A DNA stretch of 64,000 nt from Pelagibius sp. (lineage in GTDB: Bacteria; Pseudomonadota; Alphaproteobacteria; Kiloniellales; Kiloniellaceae). Under the pieces are notes generated by a model, which was not told the origin of the DNA, searched no databases, and worked only from the letters and a program-made list of their open reading frames with translations. Positions within the stretch are counted from its first letter, which is position 1. Every line of letters begins with the position of its first letter. Below are positions 8,734 to 18,574 of the stretch, one piece after another. The stretch lies in NCBI RefSeq assembly GCF_028281305.1, contig NZ_JANQKD010000013.1, positions 1 to 64,000 of the forward strand, read 5' to 3'. The translations under genes and the position numbers were made by a program.

Positions 8734-9969
8734 ATGGGACAGGTTCTGTTCCGCAATGGCCGGCTGTTCGACGGGCAGGGGTCCCAACTGCTGGAGGGCC
8801 ATGAAGTCCTGACCGAAGGCTCGGTCATCAAGGAGGTCTCCGACAGGCCCATCACGGCGGAGGGGGCGGAAGTCCTCGATCTCGGCGGGCGGACGTTGAT
8901 GCCGGGCCTGATCGACGCGCATTTCCATGCCATGGCCGCCGACCCGGATTTCGCCAAGATGGAGGCCATGCCCCGCTCGCTGCTGGCCCAGCACGCCCGT
9001 CACCTGCTGGAGGCGGCGCTGGCCCGCGGCTTCACCTCCCTGCGCGATGCCGGCGGCGCCGACTACGGCCTGGCGCTGGCCATCAAGGCGGGGCTCATCA
9101 AGGGCCCGCGGTTGTTCTATTCCGGCCGGGCGCTGACCCAGACCGGCGGGCATGCCGATTTTCGAAGCCTGGAGGACCACAGCGCCTTCTGCTTCTGCGG
9201 CCAGGGCAGCCATGTCTTCGGGGTCATTGCCGACGGCGTCCCGGCGGTGCGCCAGGCGGCGCGGGAGGAGCTGCGCAAGGGGGCAACCCAGATCAAGATC
9301 ATGGCCTCCGGCGGGGTGGCTTCGCCCAGTGATCCGATCTGGAACCTGCAGTACTCCGAGGAGGAGATCCGCGCCATCGTCTGGGAGGCCGCTTCCTGGC
9401 GGACCTACGTCATGGCCCACGCCTATACGCCCGAGGCGATTTCGCGCTGCGTGCAGTTCGGCGTGCGCTCCATCGAACACGCCAACCTGATCGACGAACC
9501 GACAGCGGCGCTCTGCGCGGCGGAAGGCGCCTACGTGGTGCCGACCCTGGTGACCTACGATGCGCTGCACCGCTTCGGCCCCGAACTGGGCCTGCCGGCG
9601 GTCAGCCAGGAGAAGCTGAAGGAGGTGCGCGCCGCCGGCCTCACCTCCCTCGAAATCCTCAGGTCCGCCGGGGTCCGGATGGGCTTCGGCACCGACCTCC
9701 TCGGCGCCATGCAGGCGCACCAGAGCGAGGAGTTCACGATCCGGGCGGAGGTGCTGTCGCCGGCGGAGGTGCTGCGCTCCGCCACCTCGGTCAATGCGGC
9801 CATGATGAACGCGGAGGGCGAACTGGGGGTGGTCGCCCCCGGCGCCCTGGCCGACCTTCTGGTCGTGGACGGCGATCCGCTGTCTGACCTTGGTGTTCTG
9901 GGCGATCAGGGCGCACGCATTCCGGTCATCATGAAGGACGGTGGCTTCGTGAAGCGTGACGGGCTGTGA
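8734..9969 (+). CDS. Metal-dependent amidohydrolase (prolidase/imidazolonepropionase-like)
   Basis: 411 residues. The ATG at 8734 follows a strong GGAGG (8721-8725). Amidohydrolase-superfamily hallmarks appear in order: the N-terminal beta-sandwich (VLFRNGRLFDGQ), HxH in GLIDAHFHAM, a metal-bridging Lys in TQIKIMASGG, His in VMAHAYTPEA and SIEHANLID, and Asp in GFGTDLLG. The C-terminal PGALADLLVVDGDPL is also typical. This subgroup includes cytosolic dipeptidases and carboxypeptidases such as Xaa-Pro or Xaa-Arg/Lys enzymes. It lies just upstream of a full peptide ABC transporter and an M20 amidohydrolase, so it probably splits imported peptides or N-acyl amino acids. Exact substrate unknown. 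Confidence 0.88.
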   Translation: MGQVLFRNGRLFDGQGSQLLEGHEVLTEGSVIKEVSDRPITAEGAEVLDLGGRTLMPGLIDAHFHAMAADPDFAKMEAMPRSLLAQHARHLLEAALARGFTSLRDAGGADYGLALAIKAGLIKGPRLFYSGRALTQTGGHADFRSLEDHSAFCFCGQGSHVFGVIADGVPAVRQAAREELRKGATQIKIMASGGVASPSDPIWNLQYSEEEIRAIVWEAASWRTYVMAHAYTPEAISRCVQFGVRSIEHANLIDEPTAALCAAEGAYVVPTLVTYDALHRFGPELGLPAVSQEKLKEVRAAGLTSLEILRSAGVRMGFGTDLLGAMQAHQSEEFTIRAEVLSPAEVLRSATSVNAAMMNAEGELGVVAPGALADLLVVDGDPLSDLGVLGDQGARIPVIMKDGGFVKRDGL

Positions 9970-10155
9970 GCGCCGCATGACAGGGGGCGAAGGCTATGGT
10001 CCTACTTCCCGTAATCAGCTTGTTAAGGCAGGCTGCCTCGTACTAGGGTAACCGGCGCGGACAAGCAAAAAACGCCTGCATTTTCCGGCGATCGCCATCG
10101 TCCTTCGCCGGCCTGCAGGTGCGGACAGACAGGGAAGCCGACAAGGGAGACAACA

Positions 10156-11763
10156 ATGAAGATGCAGCGACGCACGACTCTGTGGACCGGCCTGCTGGCG
10201 GCCGCAGCGGGCATGGCGCTTGCCATCGGCAGCGGGGTAGCCGAAGCGAAAACCTTCAAATGGGCCTTTCAGGGCGACGTTCAGACCATGGATCCGCATG
10301 GTCTCTTTGAAACCATGACACTTGGGTTTCAGGCCAATATCTACGAGGGATTGGTGACGCGCACGCCGGATCTTGAGCTGGTGCCGGCGCTGGCGACCTC
10401 CTGGGAGAACGTAAAGCCCGATACCTGGCGCTTCACCCTGCGCAAGGGCGTGAAGTTTCAAAACGGAAACACCTTCAACGCCGACGATGTGATCTTCTCG
10501 GTCGAGCGCATCCGCAGCGAAGGCTCGGACATCAAGGTGGTCGCCGGCCTGATCAAGGATGCCGTCAAGGTCGACGACTTCACGGTCGATATCGTGACGC
10601 CGCAGCCCAATCCAATCCTGCCGCTGCAGCTCGAAATCTTCTACATCATGGACAAGGAGTGGGCCGAGGAGCACAACACCACCGAGGCCACCAACGTCCG
10701 GGGCGACGACCAGGGCAATCACGCCAATATCAACGCCAACGGCACCGGCCCCTACATGGTGAAGCAGCGGCAGCCCGACGTCCGCACGGTTCTGGTGCCC
10801 AACCCCAATTGGTGGGGGCAGAACGACAGCAACATCACCGAGGCGGTCTTTACGCCGATCAGCCAGGATGCGACGCGCGTCGCCGCCCTGATCTCCGGTG
10901 ATGTCCATATGGCCTACCCGATTCCGGTGCAGGACTGGAAGCGCCTGGAGGATGCCAACGGTGTCAGCCCGCTGACCGGCCCGGAGGCGCGGACCATCTT
11001 CCTGGGCTTCGATCAGGACCGCGACGAGCTGCTCTATTCCAACATCAAGGGCGAGAACCCCTTCAAGGATCAGCGCGTGCGCCAGGCCTTCTATCAGGCC
11101 ATCGACATCGAAGCGATCCGCAAGAAAGTGATGCGCGGGGCGGCCACGCCGTCCAACCTGATGGTGGCGCCGCAGATCAATGGCTACAACGCCGCGCTCA
11201 ACGATCGTTTGCCGCTTGACGTGGAGGGGGCTAAGGCCCTGATGGCCGAAGCCGGCTATCCGGACGGCTTCGAGGTCACCATGGACTGCCCCAACGACCG
11301 CTACGTCAACGACGAGCGTATCTGCCAGGCGGTTGCCTCGATGCTGGCGCGGATCGGCGTCAAGGTGGATCTGCTGGCGCAGACCAAGTCGAAGTACTTC
11401 GGCAAGGTGCTGGCGCAGAACGACTACGACACCAGCTTCTATCTGCTGGGCTGGACGCCCTCAACCTTCGACTCGCACAATCCGATCTCGACGTTGATGT
11501 CCTGCCGCGAGGACGGCAAGGGCGCCTTCAACCTCGGCGGCTACTGCAATGAGCGCGTCACGGCGCTGGCCGACATGATCCAGACCGAAACCGATCAGGA
11601 AAAGCGGCAGACCCTGATCAATGAGGCCTTCAAGATTCATTCCGAAGAGGTCGGCCACATTCCGCTGCATCAGCAGCCGCTGTCCTGGGGCGTTAGCGAC
11701 GACGCGACGGTCGCGCAGAGGGCGGACAACGTCTTTCACCTGCAGTATGTCACGGTGAAGTAA
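10156..11763 (+). CDS. Peptide-type ABC transporter substrate-binding protein (family 5)
   Basis: 535 residues. The ATG at 10156 has AGGGAGA upstream. A signal peptide (TTLWTGLLAAAAGMALAIG, cleavage near AEAKT) is followed by FKWAFQGDVQTMDPHG, then IYEGLVTRTPDLELVPALAT and WRFTLRKGVKFQNG, the DppA/OppA family signature. It binds di- or oligopeptides (or glutathione or opines) in the periplasm. Its gene leads a five-gene transporter operon in standard order: binding protein, two permeases, two ATPases. A strong hairpin right after its stop would explain extra transcript for this subunit. Confidence 0.94.
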   Translation: MKMQRRTTLWTGLLAAAAGMALAIGSGVAEAKTFKWAFQGDVQTMDPHGLFETMTLGFQANIYEGLVTRTPDLELVPALATSWENVKPDTWRFTLRKGVKFQNGNTFNADDVIFSVERIRSEGSDIKVVAGLIKDAVKVDDFTVDIVTPQPNPILPLQLEIFYIMDKEWAEEHNTTEATNVRGDDQGNHANINANGTGPYMVKQRQPDVRTVLVPNPNWWGQNDSNITEAVFTPISQDATRVAALISGDVHMAYPIPVQDWKRLEDANGVSPLTGPEARTIFLGFDQDRDELLYSNIKGENPFKDQRVRQAFYQAIDIEAIRKKVMRGAATPSNLMVAPQINGYNAALNDRLPLDVEGAKALMAEAGYPDGFEVTMDCPNDRYVNDERICQAVASMLARIGVKVDLLAQTKSKYFGKVLAQNDYDTSFYLLGWTPSTFDSHNPISTLMSCREDGKGAFNLGGYCNERVTALADMIQTETDQEKRQTLINEAFKIHSEEVGHIPLHQQPLSWGVSDDATVAQRADNVFHLQYVTVK

Positions 11764-11778
11764 GGTACATCGACGTCT

Positions 11779-11806
11779 GGGGCCCGGGCTGAGCGGTCCG
11801 GGCCCC
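11779..11806 (+). terminator. Intercistronic hairpin after the binding-protein gene
   Basis: GGGGCCCGG (11779-11787) pairs perfectly with CCGGGCCCC (11798-11806) over a 10-nt loop, between the binding-protein stop and the first permease start at 11829. No U-tract follows, so it more likely protects the upstream message or attenuates than fully terminates. Confidence 0.75.
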
Positions 11807-11828
11807 CCTTCGCGGGGTTCGTGGCCTT

Positions 11829-12854
11829 ATGATCGCCTTCATCGTTCGACGACTCTTGCAGTCCATCCTGGTGATGCTGGCGGTCGGCTTTATCGCTTTC
11901 TCGCTGTTCACCTACGTCGGCGATCCGATCAACAACATGGTGGGCCAGGACACGACCCTGGAGCAGCGCCAGGAGCTGCGCGAGCGTCTCGGCCTGGACG
12001 ACCCCTTTTTCGTGCAGTATGGCCGTTTTCTGGTGAACGCGGTCCAGGGCGACTTCGGCCTCTCCTACCGCCACCGCCGCCCGGTCTCCGAGCTCATCGC
12101 CGAGCGCATGCCGGCGACGCTGGAGCTCTCCTTCGTCGCTGCGGTCCTCGCGCTCTTCATCGGCGTGCCGATGGGTGTCTATACCGGGCTGCACCGCCGC
12201 GGCTTCCTGTCCCAGGTCTTTCTGACCGTATCCCTGATCGGCATTTCCCTGCCCACCTTTCTGATCGGTATCCTGCTGATTCTGGTATTCGGGGTGATGT
12301 CGCAGGACATCAACCAGGCCATCGGCTTTTCCCTGCTGCCGCAGCTGCCCACCTTCGGGCGCGGCGAGACCACCCAGATCGGCTGGTGGAGCACCGGCTT
12401 TCTCACCCAGTCCGGCATTCTGGCCCTGATCCTGCCGTCGATCACCCTGGCGCTGTTCCAGATGACGCTGATCATGCGCCTCGTGCGCTCGGAAATGCTG
12501 GAGGTGCTGCGCACCGACTACATCAAGTTCGCCCGCGCCCGCGGCCTCACCAACCGGGCGGTGAACTTCGGCCATGCCCTGAAGAACACCCTGGTGCCGG
12601 TGATCACCATCACCGGCCTGCAGCTCGGCTCCATCATCGCCTTTGCGCTGATCACCGAGCAGGTCTTCCAGTGGCCGGGCATGGGCCTCTTGTTCATCCA
12701 GGCGATCAACGAGGTCGACATACCGGTCATGGCCTCCTACCTCATCATGATCGGTTTCTTCTTCGTGGTCATAAATCTGATCGTCGACCTGCTGTACTAC
12801 GTGGTGGACCCGCGCCTGCGTGCCGACAAGGCCGTGGCCGGCGGGCATCAGTAG
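11829..12854 (+). CDS. Peptide-type ABC transporter permease (DppB-like)
   Basis: 341 residues, about six membrane spans. The N-terminal FIVRRLLQSILVMLAVGFIAF is the first span typical of DppB/OppB. The ATPase-contacting EAA loop is visible as DYIKFARARGLTNRAVNFGHALKN near residues 235-260, followed by LVPVITITGLQLGSIIAFALI. It forms half of the inner-membrane pore with the next gene, whose coding region begins 10 nt downstream. The stretch between the second and third spans is longer than in many relatives, but the frame is intact. Confidence 0.93.
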   Translation: MIAFIVRRLLQSILVMLAVGFIAFSLFTYVGDPINNMVGQDTTLEQRQELRERLGLDDPFFVQYGRFLVNAVQGDFGLSYRHRRPVSELIAERMPATLELSFVAAVLALFIGVPMGVYTGLHRRGFLSQVFLTVSLIGISLPTFLIGILLILVFGVMSQDINQAIGFSLLPQLPTFGRGETTQIGWWSTGFLTQSGILALILPSITLALFQMTLIMRLVRSEMLEVLRTDYIKFARARGLTNRAVNFGHALKNTLVPVITITGLQLGSIIAFALITEQVFQWPGMGLLFIQAINEVDIPVMASYLIMIGFFFVVINLIVDLLYYVVDPRLRADKAVAGGHQ

Positions 12855-12864
12855 GAGGGCAGCC

Positions 12865-13833
12865 GTGGCCGTCAGTCAGGACAAGCCGATCGCGGTGGAG
12901 GCGGGCATAGGGGCGCGCTTCGTCGATGCGCTGAAGCGCTTTTTCGACGGCGATATCTGGTACTCCTTCACCCGCTCGCCGGTGGTCATCGTCTCGGCGG
13001 TCGTCACCTTGTTCTTCGTGCTGTCCTCAATCGGCGCACCGCTGGTGGCGCCGCACGATCCCTTTGATCTTGCCTCCATCGACCTGCTCGATGCCGAGAT
13101 CCCGCCGCTCTGGTATGCCGATGGAGATCCCAGGTTCCTGCTCGGTACCGACGCGCAGGGGCGGGACATTCTCTCGACGATGATCTATGGCTCCCGCATT
13201 TCCCTCGGCGTCGGCTTCGCCTCTGTGCTCTTCGCCATGGTGCTGGGCATCGCGCTGGGTCTCGTCAGCGGCTACTTCGGCGGCACGGTGGATGCGGTGA
13301 TCATGCGTATCGCCGATGTGCAGCTCACCTTTCCGGCCATCCTCATCGCGCTGCTGATCGACGGGCTGGCCCGCGCCGTGCTGCCGCGGGACTTCCACAG
13401 CGAGGTCTGGTTCTACGTTCTGGTGCTGGCCATCGGCCTGTCGTTCTGGGTCCAGTATGCCCGCACCGTGCGCGGTTCGGCCATGGTGGAGCGCAATAAG
13501 GAGTATGTGCAGGCGGCCCGCGTGATCGGCATCCCGCCGGTTCTGATCATGATCCGCCATGTCCTGCCCAACGTCATGGGGCCAGTGCTGGTGATCGCCA
13601 CCATCAACCTGGCCATTGCGGTGATCACCGAGGCGACGCTCTCCTTTCTCGGTGTCGGCGTACCGCTGACCTCGCCGTCTCTCGGCACCCTGATCCGTGT
13701 CGGCAATGATTTTCTCTTCTCGGGGTCGTGGTGGATCACCATCTTTCCCGGCGCCGCCCTGGCGGTTCTGGTGCTGGCGGTCAACCTTCTGGGCGACTGG
13801 CTGCGCGACGCCCTGAACCCGAAGCTGCGCTGA
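12865..13833 (+). CDS. Peptide-type ABC transporter permease (DppC-like)
   Basis: 322 residues from a GTG at 12865, chosen because GGAGGGC lies immediately upstream. After a short cytosolic leader (FVDALKRFFDGDIWYSFTRSP) comes the first span VVIVSAVVTLFFVLSSIGAPL. The DppC periplasmic signature LLGTDAQGRDILSTMIYGSRISL follows, in conserved sub-stretches. The EAA loop reads EYVQAARVIGIPPVLIMIRH. It pairs with the DppB-like subunit. Length and order match DppC. Seven bases separate it from the first ATPase gene. Confidence 0.93.
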   Translation: MAVSQDKPIAVEAGIGARFVDALKRFFDGDIWYSFTRSPVVIVSAVVTLFFVLSSIGAPLVAPHDPFDLASIDLLDAEIPPLWYADGDPRFLLGTDAQGRDILSTMIYGSRISLGVGFASVLFAMVLGIALGLVSGYFGGTVDAVIMRIADVQLTFPAILIALLIDGLARAVLPRDFHSEVWFYVLVLAIGLSFWVQYARTVRGSAMVERNKEYVQAARVIGIPPVLIMIRHVLPNVMGPVLVIATINLAIAVITEATLSFLGVGVPLTSPSLGTLIRVGNDFLFSGSWWITIFPGAALAVLVLAVNLLGDWLRDALNPKLR

Positions 13834-13840
13834 CGCCGTC

Positions 13841-14866
13841 ATGAGCGATCCCGCCCGCGAGTTCCGTCCCTCCAACCAGCCGCTGCTGCGGGTCGACAAC
13901 CTGCGCATCGAGATTCCCAACCGCCGCGGCACCCTGGTGGCCGTCGACGACGTGTCCTTTCACATCAGCGAGGGCGAGGTGCTGGGGGTGGTAGGCGAGT
14001 CCGGCGCCGGCAAGTCGCTCACCGGCTCTGCCGTCATCGGTCTGCTGGAGCCGCCCTGCCATATCGCCGGCGGCACGATCCATCTCGACGGCCGGCGCGT
14101 CGACAACCTGCCTTACGAGCAGATGCGGCGCATCCGGGGGCGGGAAATCGGCATGGTCTTCCAGGACCCGCTGACGTCTCTCAATCCGCTCTACACGGTC
14201 GGGCGCCAGTTGACGGAAACCATCCTCACCCACACCGACCTGGGCGAGAAGGCGGCACGCCAGCGGGCCATCGACCTGCTGCAGGAGGTCGGCATTCCCG
14301 CCGCCGCCGAGCGCATCGACCACTATCCGCACCAGTTCTCCGGCGGCATGCGCCAGCGCGTGGTGATCGCCCTGGCGCTCTGCATCAACCCGCGGCTCAT
14401 CATCGCCGACGAGCCGACGACGGCGCTGGACGTTTCGATCCAGGCGCAGATCATCGCGCTCCTGAAGCGCCTCTGCCGCGAACACGGGGCGGCGGTCATG
14501 CTGGTGACTCATGACATGGGGGTGATCGCCGAGACTGCGGACCGGGTGGCGGTGATGTATGCCGGGCGCATCGTCGAGATCGGGCCGGTGGCCGACGTGG
14601 TGCTGCGCGCCCAGCACCCCTATACGGCCGGGCTGATGGGCTCGATTCCGCTGGTCGGCCACGATGTCGAAGACCTGACCCAGATCGACGGCGCGATGCC
14701 GCGGCTGAACGCCATCCCCCAGGGCTGCGCCTTCAACCCGCGCTGCCCGCGGGCCTTCGACCGCTGCCGGCGGGAGCGCCCGGATCTGCAGCCGGTCGGC
14801 GCCACCCAGGCGGCCTGCTGGCTGTTCGACGAGGCTGCCGCGGGGCGGAGCGGGACCCATGGCTGA
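13841..14866 (+). CDS. Peptide-type ABC transporter ATPase (DppD-like)
   Basis: 341 residues. Walker A is GESGAGKS, the Q-loop lies in [14 protein letters not shown], the signature is FSGGMRQR, Walker B is [14 protein letters not shown] and the switch His is in LVTHDMGVI. The C-terminal [21 protein letters not shown], three spaced cysteines, is the oligopeptide-transporter extension that in some relatives binds an Fe-S cluster. It drives import from the cytoplasmic side. Its last 8 nt overlap the next ATPase gene, which implies translational coupling. Confidence 0.93.
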   Translation: MSDPAREFRPSNQPLLRVDNLRIEIPNRRGTLVAVDDVSFHISEGEVLGVVGESGAGKSLTGSAVIGLLEPPCHIAGGTIHLDGRRVDNLPYEQMRRIRGREIGMVFQDPLTSLNPLYTVGRQLTETILTHTDLGEKAARQRAIDLLQEVGIPAAAERIDHYPHQFSGGMRQRVVIALALCINPRLIIADEPTTALDVSIQAQIIALLKRLCREHGAAVMLVTHDMGVIAETADRVAVMYAGRIVEIGPVADVVLRAQHPYTAGLMGSIPLVGHDVEDLTQIDGAMPRLNAIPQGCAFNPRCPRAFDRCRRERPDLQPVGATQAACWLFDEAAAGRSGTHG

Positions 14867-15914
14867 GGCGGTGCAGCAGAAGCACGACGAGGCGCTGGTC
14901 GCCGTGACCGACCTGGCCAAGACCTTCGATGTCTCGCCGCCGCTGCTGAATCGTATTCTGCAGGGGGAGAAGCGCGTCTACCTGAAAGCCGTCGACGGCG
15001 TTTCCTTCGAGATTCCGCGCGGCAAGACCTTCAGCCTGGTGGGGGAGTCCGGCTGCGGCAAGTCCACCGTGGCCCGCCTCGTGGTCGGGCTCTACCAGCC
15101 GACCCGCGGCAAGATCGAATTCGACGGCACGGACATGGCAGGGCTGAAGACACGGGCCGAGATCGCGCCGCTGCGCAAGCGCCTGCAGATGATCTTTCAG
15201 GACCCCTATGCCAGCCTCAACCCGCGCTGGCGCGTGGCCGACATCATCGCCGAGCCGATCCGCGCCCACGGACTTTCGCGCGACAGCCATGCGATCGCCC
15301 AGCGCGTGGGCGAACTGCTGATGCAGGTGGGCCTGGCCCCGGCTGACGGCGAGAAGTTCCCGCACGAGTTTTCCGGCGGCCAGCGCCAGCGCATCTCCAT
15401 CGCCCGGGCGCTCGCCAGCAACCCGGAGTTCCTGGTCTGCGACGAACCGACCTCCGCGCTGGACGTCTCGGTGCAGGCGCAGATCCTGAACCTGATGAAG
15501 CGCCTGCAGCGCGACCTCGGCCTCACCTATCTCTTTATCAGCCACGACCTGGCGGTGGTCTATCATATCTCCGACATGGTGGGGGTGATGTACCTGGGCA
15601 GGCTGGTGGAATGGGGCGAGGCGCGGGCGCTGTTCCGCCGCCCGCAGCACCCCTACACCCGCATGCTGCTGGACGCCATTCCCGATCTGGAGATGACCGG
15701 GCGCCACCGCATCCCGGTGGCCGGAGAGGTGCCGAGCCCGATTTCCCCGCCCAGCGGCTGCCACTTTCACCCGCGCTGCCCCTTCGCCAATGAGCGCTGC
15801 AAGCGCGAAGCGCCGAAGCCGCTGACGACGGCGGCCGGCGCGGTGGCCTGCCACGCCGTGGAAGAGGACCGCCTGGCGGAAGCGGAGCCGCGCCGGCTCC
15901 CGAAACAGGCATAA
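14859..15914 (+). CDS. Peptide-type ABC transporter ATPase (DppF-like)
   Basis: 351 residues. Walker [11 protein letters not shown]-loop [14 protein letters not shown], signature FSGGQRQR, Walker [15 protein letters not shown] and switch region [10 protein letters not shown] are intact. The C-terminus has the family's cysteine block ([20 protein letters not shown]). A ~25-residue insertion before Walker A ([21 protein letters not shown]) is common in DppF/OppF. It completes the importer with the preceding four genes; the M20 hydrolase gene follows 66 nt later. Confidence 0.93.
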   Translation: MAEAVQQKHDEALVAVTDLAKTFDVSPPLLNRILQGEKRVYLKAVDGVSFEIPRGKTFSLVGESGCGKSTVARLVVGLYQPTRGKIEFDGTDMAGLKTRAEIAPLRKRLQMIFQDPYASLNPRWRVADIIAEPIRAHGLSRDSHAIAQRVGELLMQVGLAPADGEKFPHEFSGGQRQRISIARALASNPEFLVCDEPTSALDVSVQAQILNLMKRLQRDLGLTYLFISHDLAVVYHISDMVGVMYLGRLVEWGEARALFRRPQHPYTRMLLDAIPDLEMTGRHRIPVAGEVPSPISPPSGCHFHPRCPFANERCKREAPKPLTTAAGAVACHAVEEDRLAEAEPRRLPKQA

Positions 15915-15980
15915 GCGGCCACCGTCGCCGGAAGCCAAGCGCCGCGAGCCTGAAAAAAGAAGCCAAGAGGAGTGCCCCCG

Positions 15981-17165
15981 ATGGCCGTCATCAACCGTAT
16001 CGCCGAGTTCCATGAGGAGATCAAAGGCTGGCGCCGCGATCTTCACGCCCACCCGGAGACCGCTTTCGAGGAGCAGCGCACCTCCGACTTCGTGGCCGAG
16101 AAGCTGGCCGAGTTCGGCATCGAGGTGCACCGCGGCCTCGCCACCACCGGTGTCGTCGGCCTGCTCGATGGCCGGACCAACGCCAGCGGGCGGGCCATCG
16201 GCCTGCGCGCCGACATGGACGCGCTGCATATCCAGGAGCTGAACGACTTCGATCACCGCTCCCGCCACGACGGCAAGATGCACGCCTGCGGCCATGACGG
16301 CCACACGGCCATGCTGCTGGGCGCGGCCAAGTACCTCTCCGAGACCCGCAACTTCGACGGCCGGGTCGCTTTCATCTTCCAGCCGGCCGAGGAAAACGAA
16401 GGCGGCGGCCGGGTGATGGTGGAGGAGGGGCTGTTCGACAAGTTCCCGGTGGAGGCCGTCTACGGTCTGCACAACATGCCGGGCGAGCCCGTCGGCAAGG
16501 TCGCCATGCGCGCCGGGCCGGCGATGGCCGCCTTCGACATCTTCGAGATCGCCATCACCGGCAAGGGCGCCCATGCCGCCATGCCGCACCAGGGCATCGA
16601 TCCGGTGATCACCGGGGCGCAGATCGTCACCGCGCTGCAGACCATCGCCAGCCGCCGCACCGAGCCCATCGACTCCGTCGTCCTGAGCGTCACCCAGTTC
16701 CATGCCGGCGACACCTGGAACGTGATTCCGGAGACGGCGGTGATCCGCGGCACCGTGCGCACCTTCCGCAAGGACACCCAGGCCAAGGTGGAGGAGGACA
16801 TCGCCCGCATCGCCGAAGCGATCTGCGCCTCCCAGGGCGCGCGCATGACCCTGCGCTACGAGCGGCGCTATCCGGCGCTGGTCAACAGCGAAGCGGAGAC
16901 CGACATCGCCGCCGCCGTGGCCGCCAAGGTGGTGGGCGCGGAGAACGTGCGCGTCGGCGCCGAACCGCTGATGGGTTCGGAGGACTTCGCCTATATGCTT
17001 GAGGCCCGGCCCGGCTGCTACATCTGGCTCGGCAACGGCACCGAGGGCGGGCCCGGCGGCTGCGCCGTCCACAACCCGCACTACGACTTCAACGACGACA
17101 TCGCCGTGGTTGGTGCCAGCTACTGGGCCACCCTGGTGGAATCGACTCTGCCGAAGGACGGGTGA
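15981..17165 (+). CDS. M20 family amidohydrolase (hippurate / N-acyl-amino-acid hydrolase)
   Basis: 394 residues. The ATG at 15981 is preceded by AGAGGAG. The zinc-binding M20D pattern is clear: ACGHDGHTAMLLG, FQPAEENEGGGRVM, GLHNMPG and the C-terminal MGSEDFAYMLEARPGCYIWLG. The middle lid domain (FEIAITGKGAHAAMPHQGIDP) is present. Such enzymes cut the acyl or peptide bond of N-acyl amino acids, hippurate or small peptides in the cytosol. Placed directly after the ABC importer, it probably processes the imported substrate together with the amidohydrolase at 8734-9969. Confidence 0.93.
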   Translation: MAVINRIAEFHEEIKGWRRDLHAHPETAFEEQRTSDFVAEKLAEFGIEVHRGLATTGVVGLLDGRTNASGRAIGLRADMDALHIQELNDFDHRSRHDGKMHACGHDGHTAMLLGAAKYLSETRNFDGRVAFIFQPAEENEGGGRVMVEEGLFDKFPVEAVYGLHNMPGEPVGKVAMRAGPAMAAFDIFEIAITGKGAHAAMPHQGIDPVITGAQIVTALQTIASRRTEPIDSVVLSVTQFHAGDTWNVIPETAVIRGTVRTFRKDTQAKVEEDIARIAEAICASQGARMTLRYERRYPALVNSEAETDIAAAVAAKVVGAENVRVGAEPLMGSEDFAYMLEARPGCYIWLGNGTEGGPGGCAVHNPHYDFNDDIAVVGASYWATLVESTLPKDG

Positions 17166-17188
17166 AAGGGTGATGTGGTTCCCGGGCC

Positions 17189-18235
17189 CTACCGCTTAGA
17201 GATCTGGATTCCGCTTTCTGCGGTTTTGGTGAGCTCTGCAAGCTCACTGCCGTCCTCCGGGGCCGAGATGAAGATGTGCAAAGCGAGACCGTCGGACAAG
17301 GAATCTGGTCTGAGAATCACCTCGCGATGAACCCAACCGGGGCTTCCTGGTAACGGGGGCTCAAAACGCTCAAGCCACTCGGTGTGATGGCCCAGAATCT
17401 TGGTCGGCGTTCTCCTTAGCTTCTCAAGTGGTATGCCTTTGTGGGAGAAGTGATAGCTAGGGAAGTTCCCGACATAGACTCCAAAGCTACCGGTGGTCGC
17501 GTCGAGAGGTACCAGCCTGCCGATGCGAAAGACGACGAAATCAGGCCCTTGCTCTTTGGAGAAAGTGTATTCCTTTGGGATGGTAAGTGTTAAGTCTGCC
17601 AGTTCCCCGTCGCTCTGCTTCACCTTCACCAGCGTGTGAGTGCCGCCACGGGGCAACTCCTGACGTGGACCTGCACGAAGACTGAAGACAATGCGCTCGG
17701 CAATTGCTTCGGCACGGGCGACCACCTCGGGAGGCTTCTCCCAGGTCATAATCTGAAGATGCTGTGCGGAACCATCTGATTGAGCAATAAGCACGTTTGC
17801 CAAGACATAATCACCTGAAGGGTGGCGATAACTGCCCTTTCCAATTCCGTAAGCCTTGAGCGGCAAGCTCAAATCAATACTGTACGGGGTCACGTCGCCA
17901 ACCGGCTGCTCGCTACCCAGCACCACGTTACGAAAGAACGTTTCCGGATCGCTTGGAAACAAGGCGTAAAGCTCGCGGGCCTGAACAACGATCTCAGTAT
18001 CTGCAAGTGGAATGCGAATCCGAGAGATGGAGCCTTCTGCAGGTGCCGCCGCCATGATGCTATCGGCGCCTACCGTTTCATCTATTGAGTTCCCGGGTGC
18101 CGAGACGAGGAGGCGGCCGTTGAGCATGTGAAGTGTCTGCCAAGCGGACTCATCAGCCGTCTGCGCAAGTGTTTGGAAGGGCCAGCTGGATGCAGCAACG
18201 AACATCAAGGCTGCAACGCGTCTCAATCTTCTCAT
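17189..18235 (-). CDS. Secreted protein of unknown function
   Basis: 348 residues that I do not recognise. The N-terminus MRRLRRVAALMFVAASSWPFQTLAQTAD is a plain Sec signal peptide cut after ALAQ-like residues (quoted here in parts: basic RRLRR, hydrophobic AALMFVAASS). The rest is soluble and beta-rich, with two similar-looking halves: each has a positively charged then hydrophobic strand pattern and a residue run of the type YxxxKGSYRHPSGDY or YHFSHKGIPLEKL. Base composition is visibly lower in GC than all neighbours, and codon use is less biased, which suggests transfer or weak selection. It is convergent with the M20 gene and alone on its strand. Confidence 0.65.
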   Translation of the reverse strand: MRRLRRVAALMFVAASSWPFQTLAQTADESAWQTLHMLNGRLLVSAPGNSIDETVGADSIMAAAPAEGSISRIRIPLADTEIVVQARELYALFPSDPETFFRNVVLGSEQPVGDVTPYSIDLSLPLKAYGIGKGSYRHPSGDYVLANVLIAQSDGSAQHLQIMTWEKPPEVVARAEAIAERIVFSLRAGPRQELPRGGTHTLVKVKQSDGELADLTLTIPKEYTFSKEQGPDFVVFRIGRLVPLDATTGSFGVYVGNFPSYHFSHKGIPLEKLRRTPTKILGHHTEWLERFEPPLPGSPGWVHREVILRPDSLSDGLALHIFISAPEDGSELAELTKTAESGIQISKR

Positions 18236-18574
18236 CGATGCCTGCTCCCCCGAACTGACGAGAGAAGTTTGACACCAATTATGGCGAAAATGCAGTACGA
18301 GAATTTGACTAAGCGATAATGAGTTGAAGCCGTCTTACCTTCGTATGCTCATCACCATAGACCCTTGCTGAACCTTCACGCCCCCTGCCAGCCAGACATA
18401 TGCCGCGAGCTGACCCCTTTTCCGCCGCTCAGGCTTCCATCCGGGTCTTGTGAGCACTTCAAAGACACTCACGCTCTCTCACACAAGAGGGGCGCAGGTT
18501 TTTCAAATCTATTGTTTTCGCTTGGCCGCGATATCACATTTCGGTAATCGATTGTCACTGCCATTCGCGCCAGA
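18236..18574. other. Low-GC intergenic region
   Basis: 339 nt between divergent genes, continuing the reduced GC of the neighbouring secreted orphan. I see no gene, strong repeat or terminator in it; promoters for both flanking genes must lie here. Confidence 0.5.

Noticed and set aside
14733-17081. 782-codon open frame on the minus strand across the peptide transporter ATPase and M20 genes
   Set aside because: It is the mirror of well-supported plus-strand genes with intact motifs. High-GC codon bias leaves stop codons rare in the opposite strand, and the translation is rich in His/Arg/Gly without domains.
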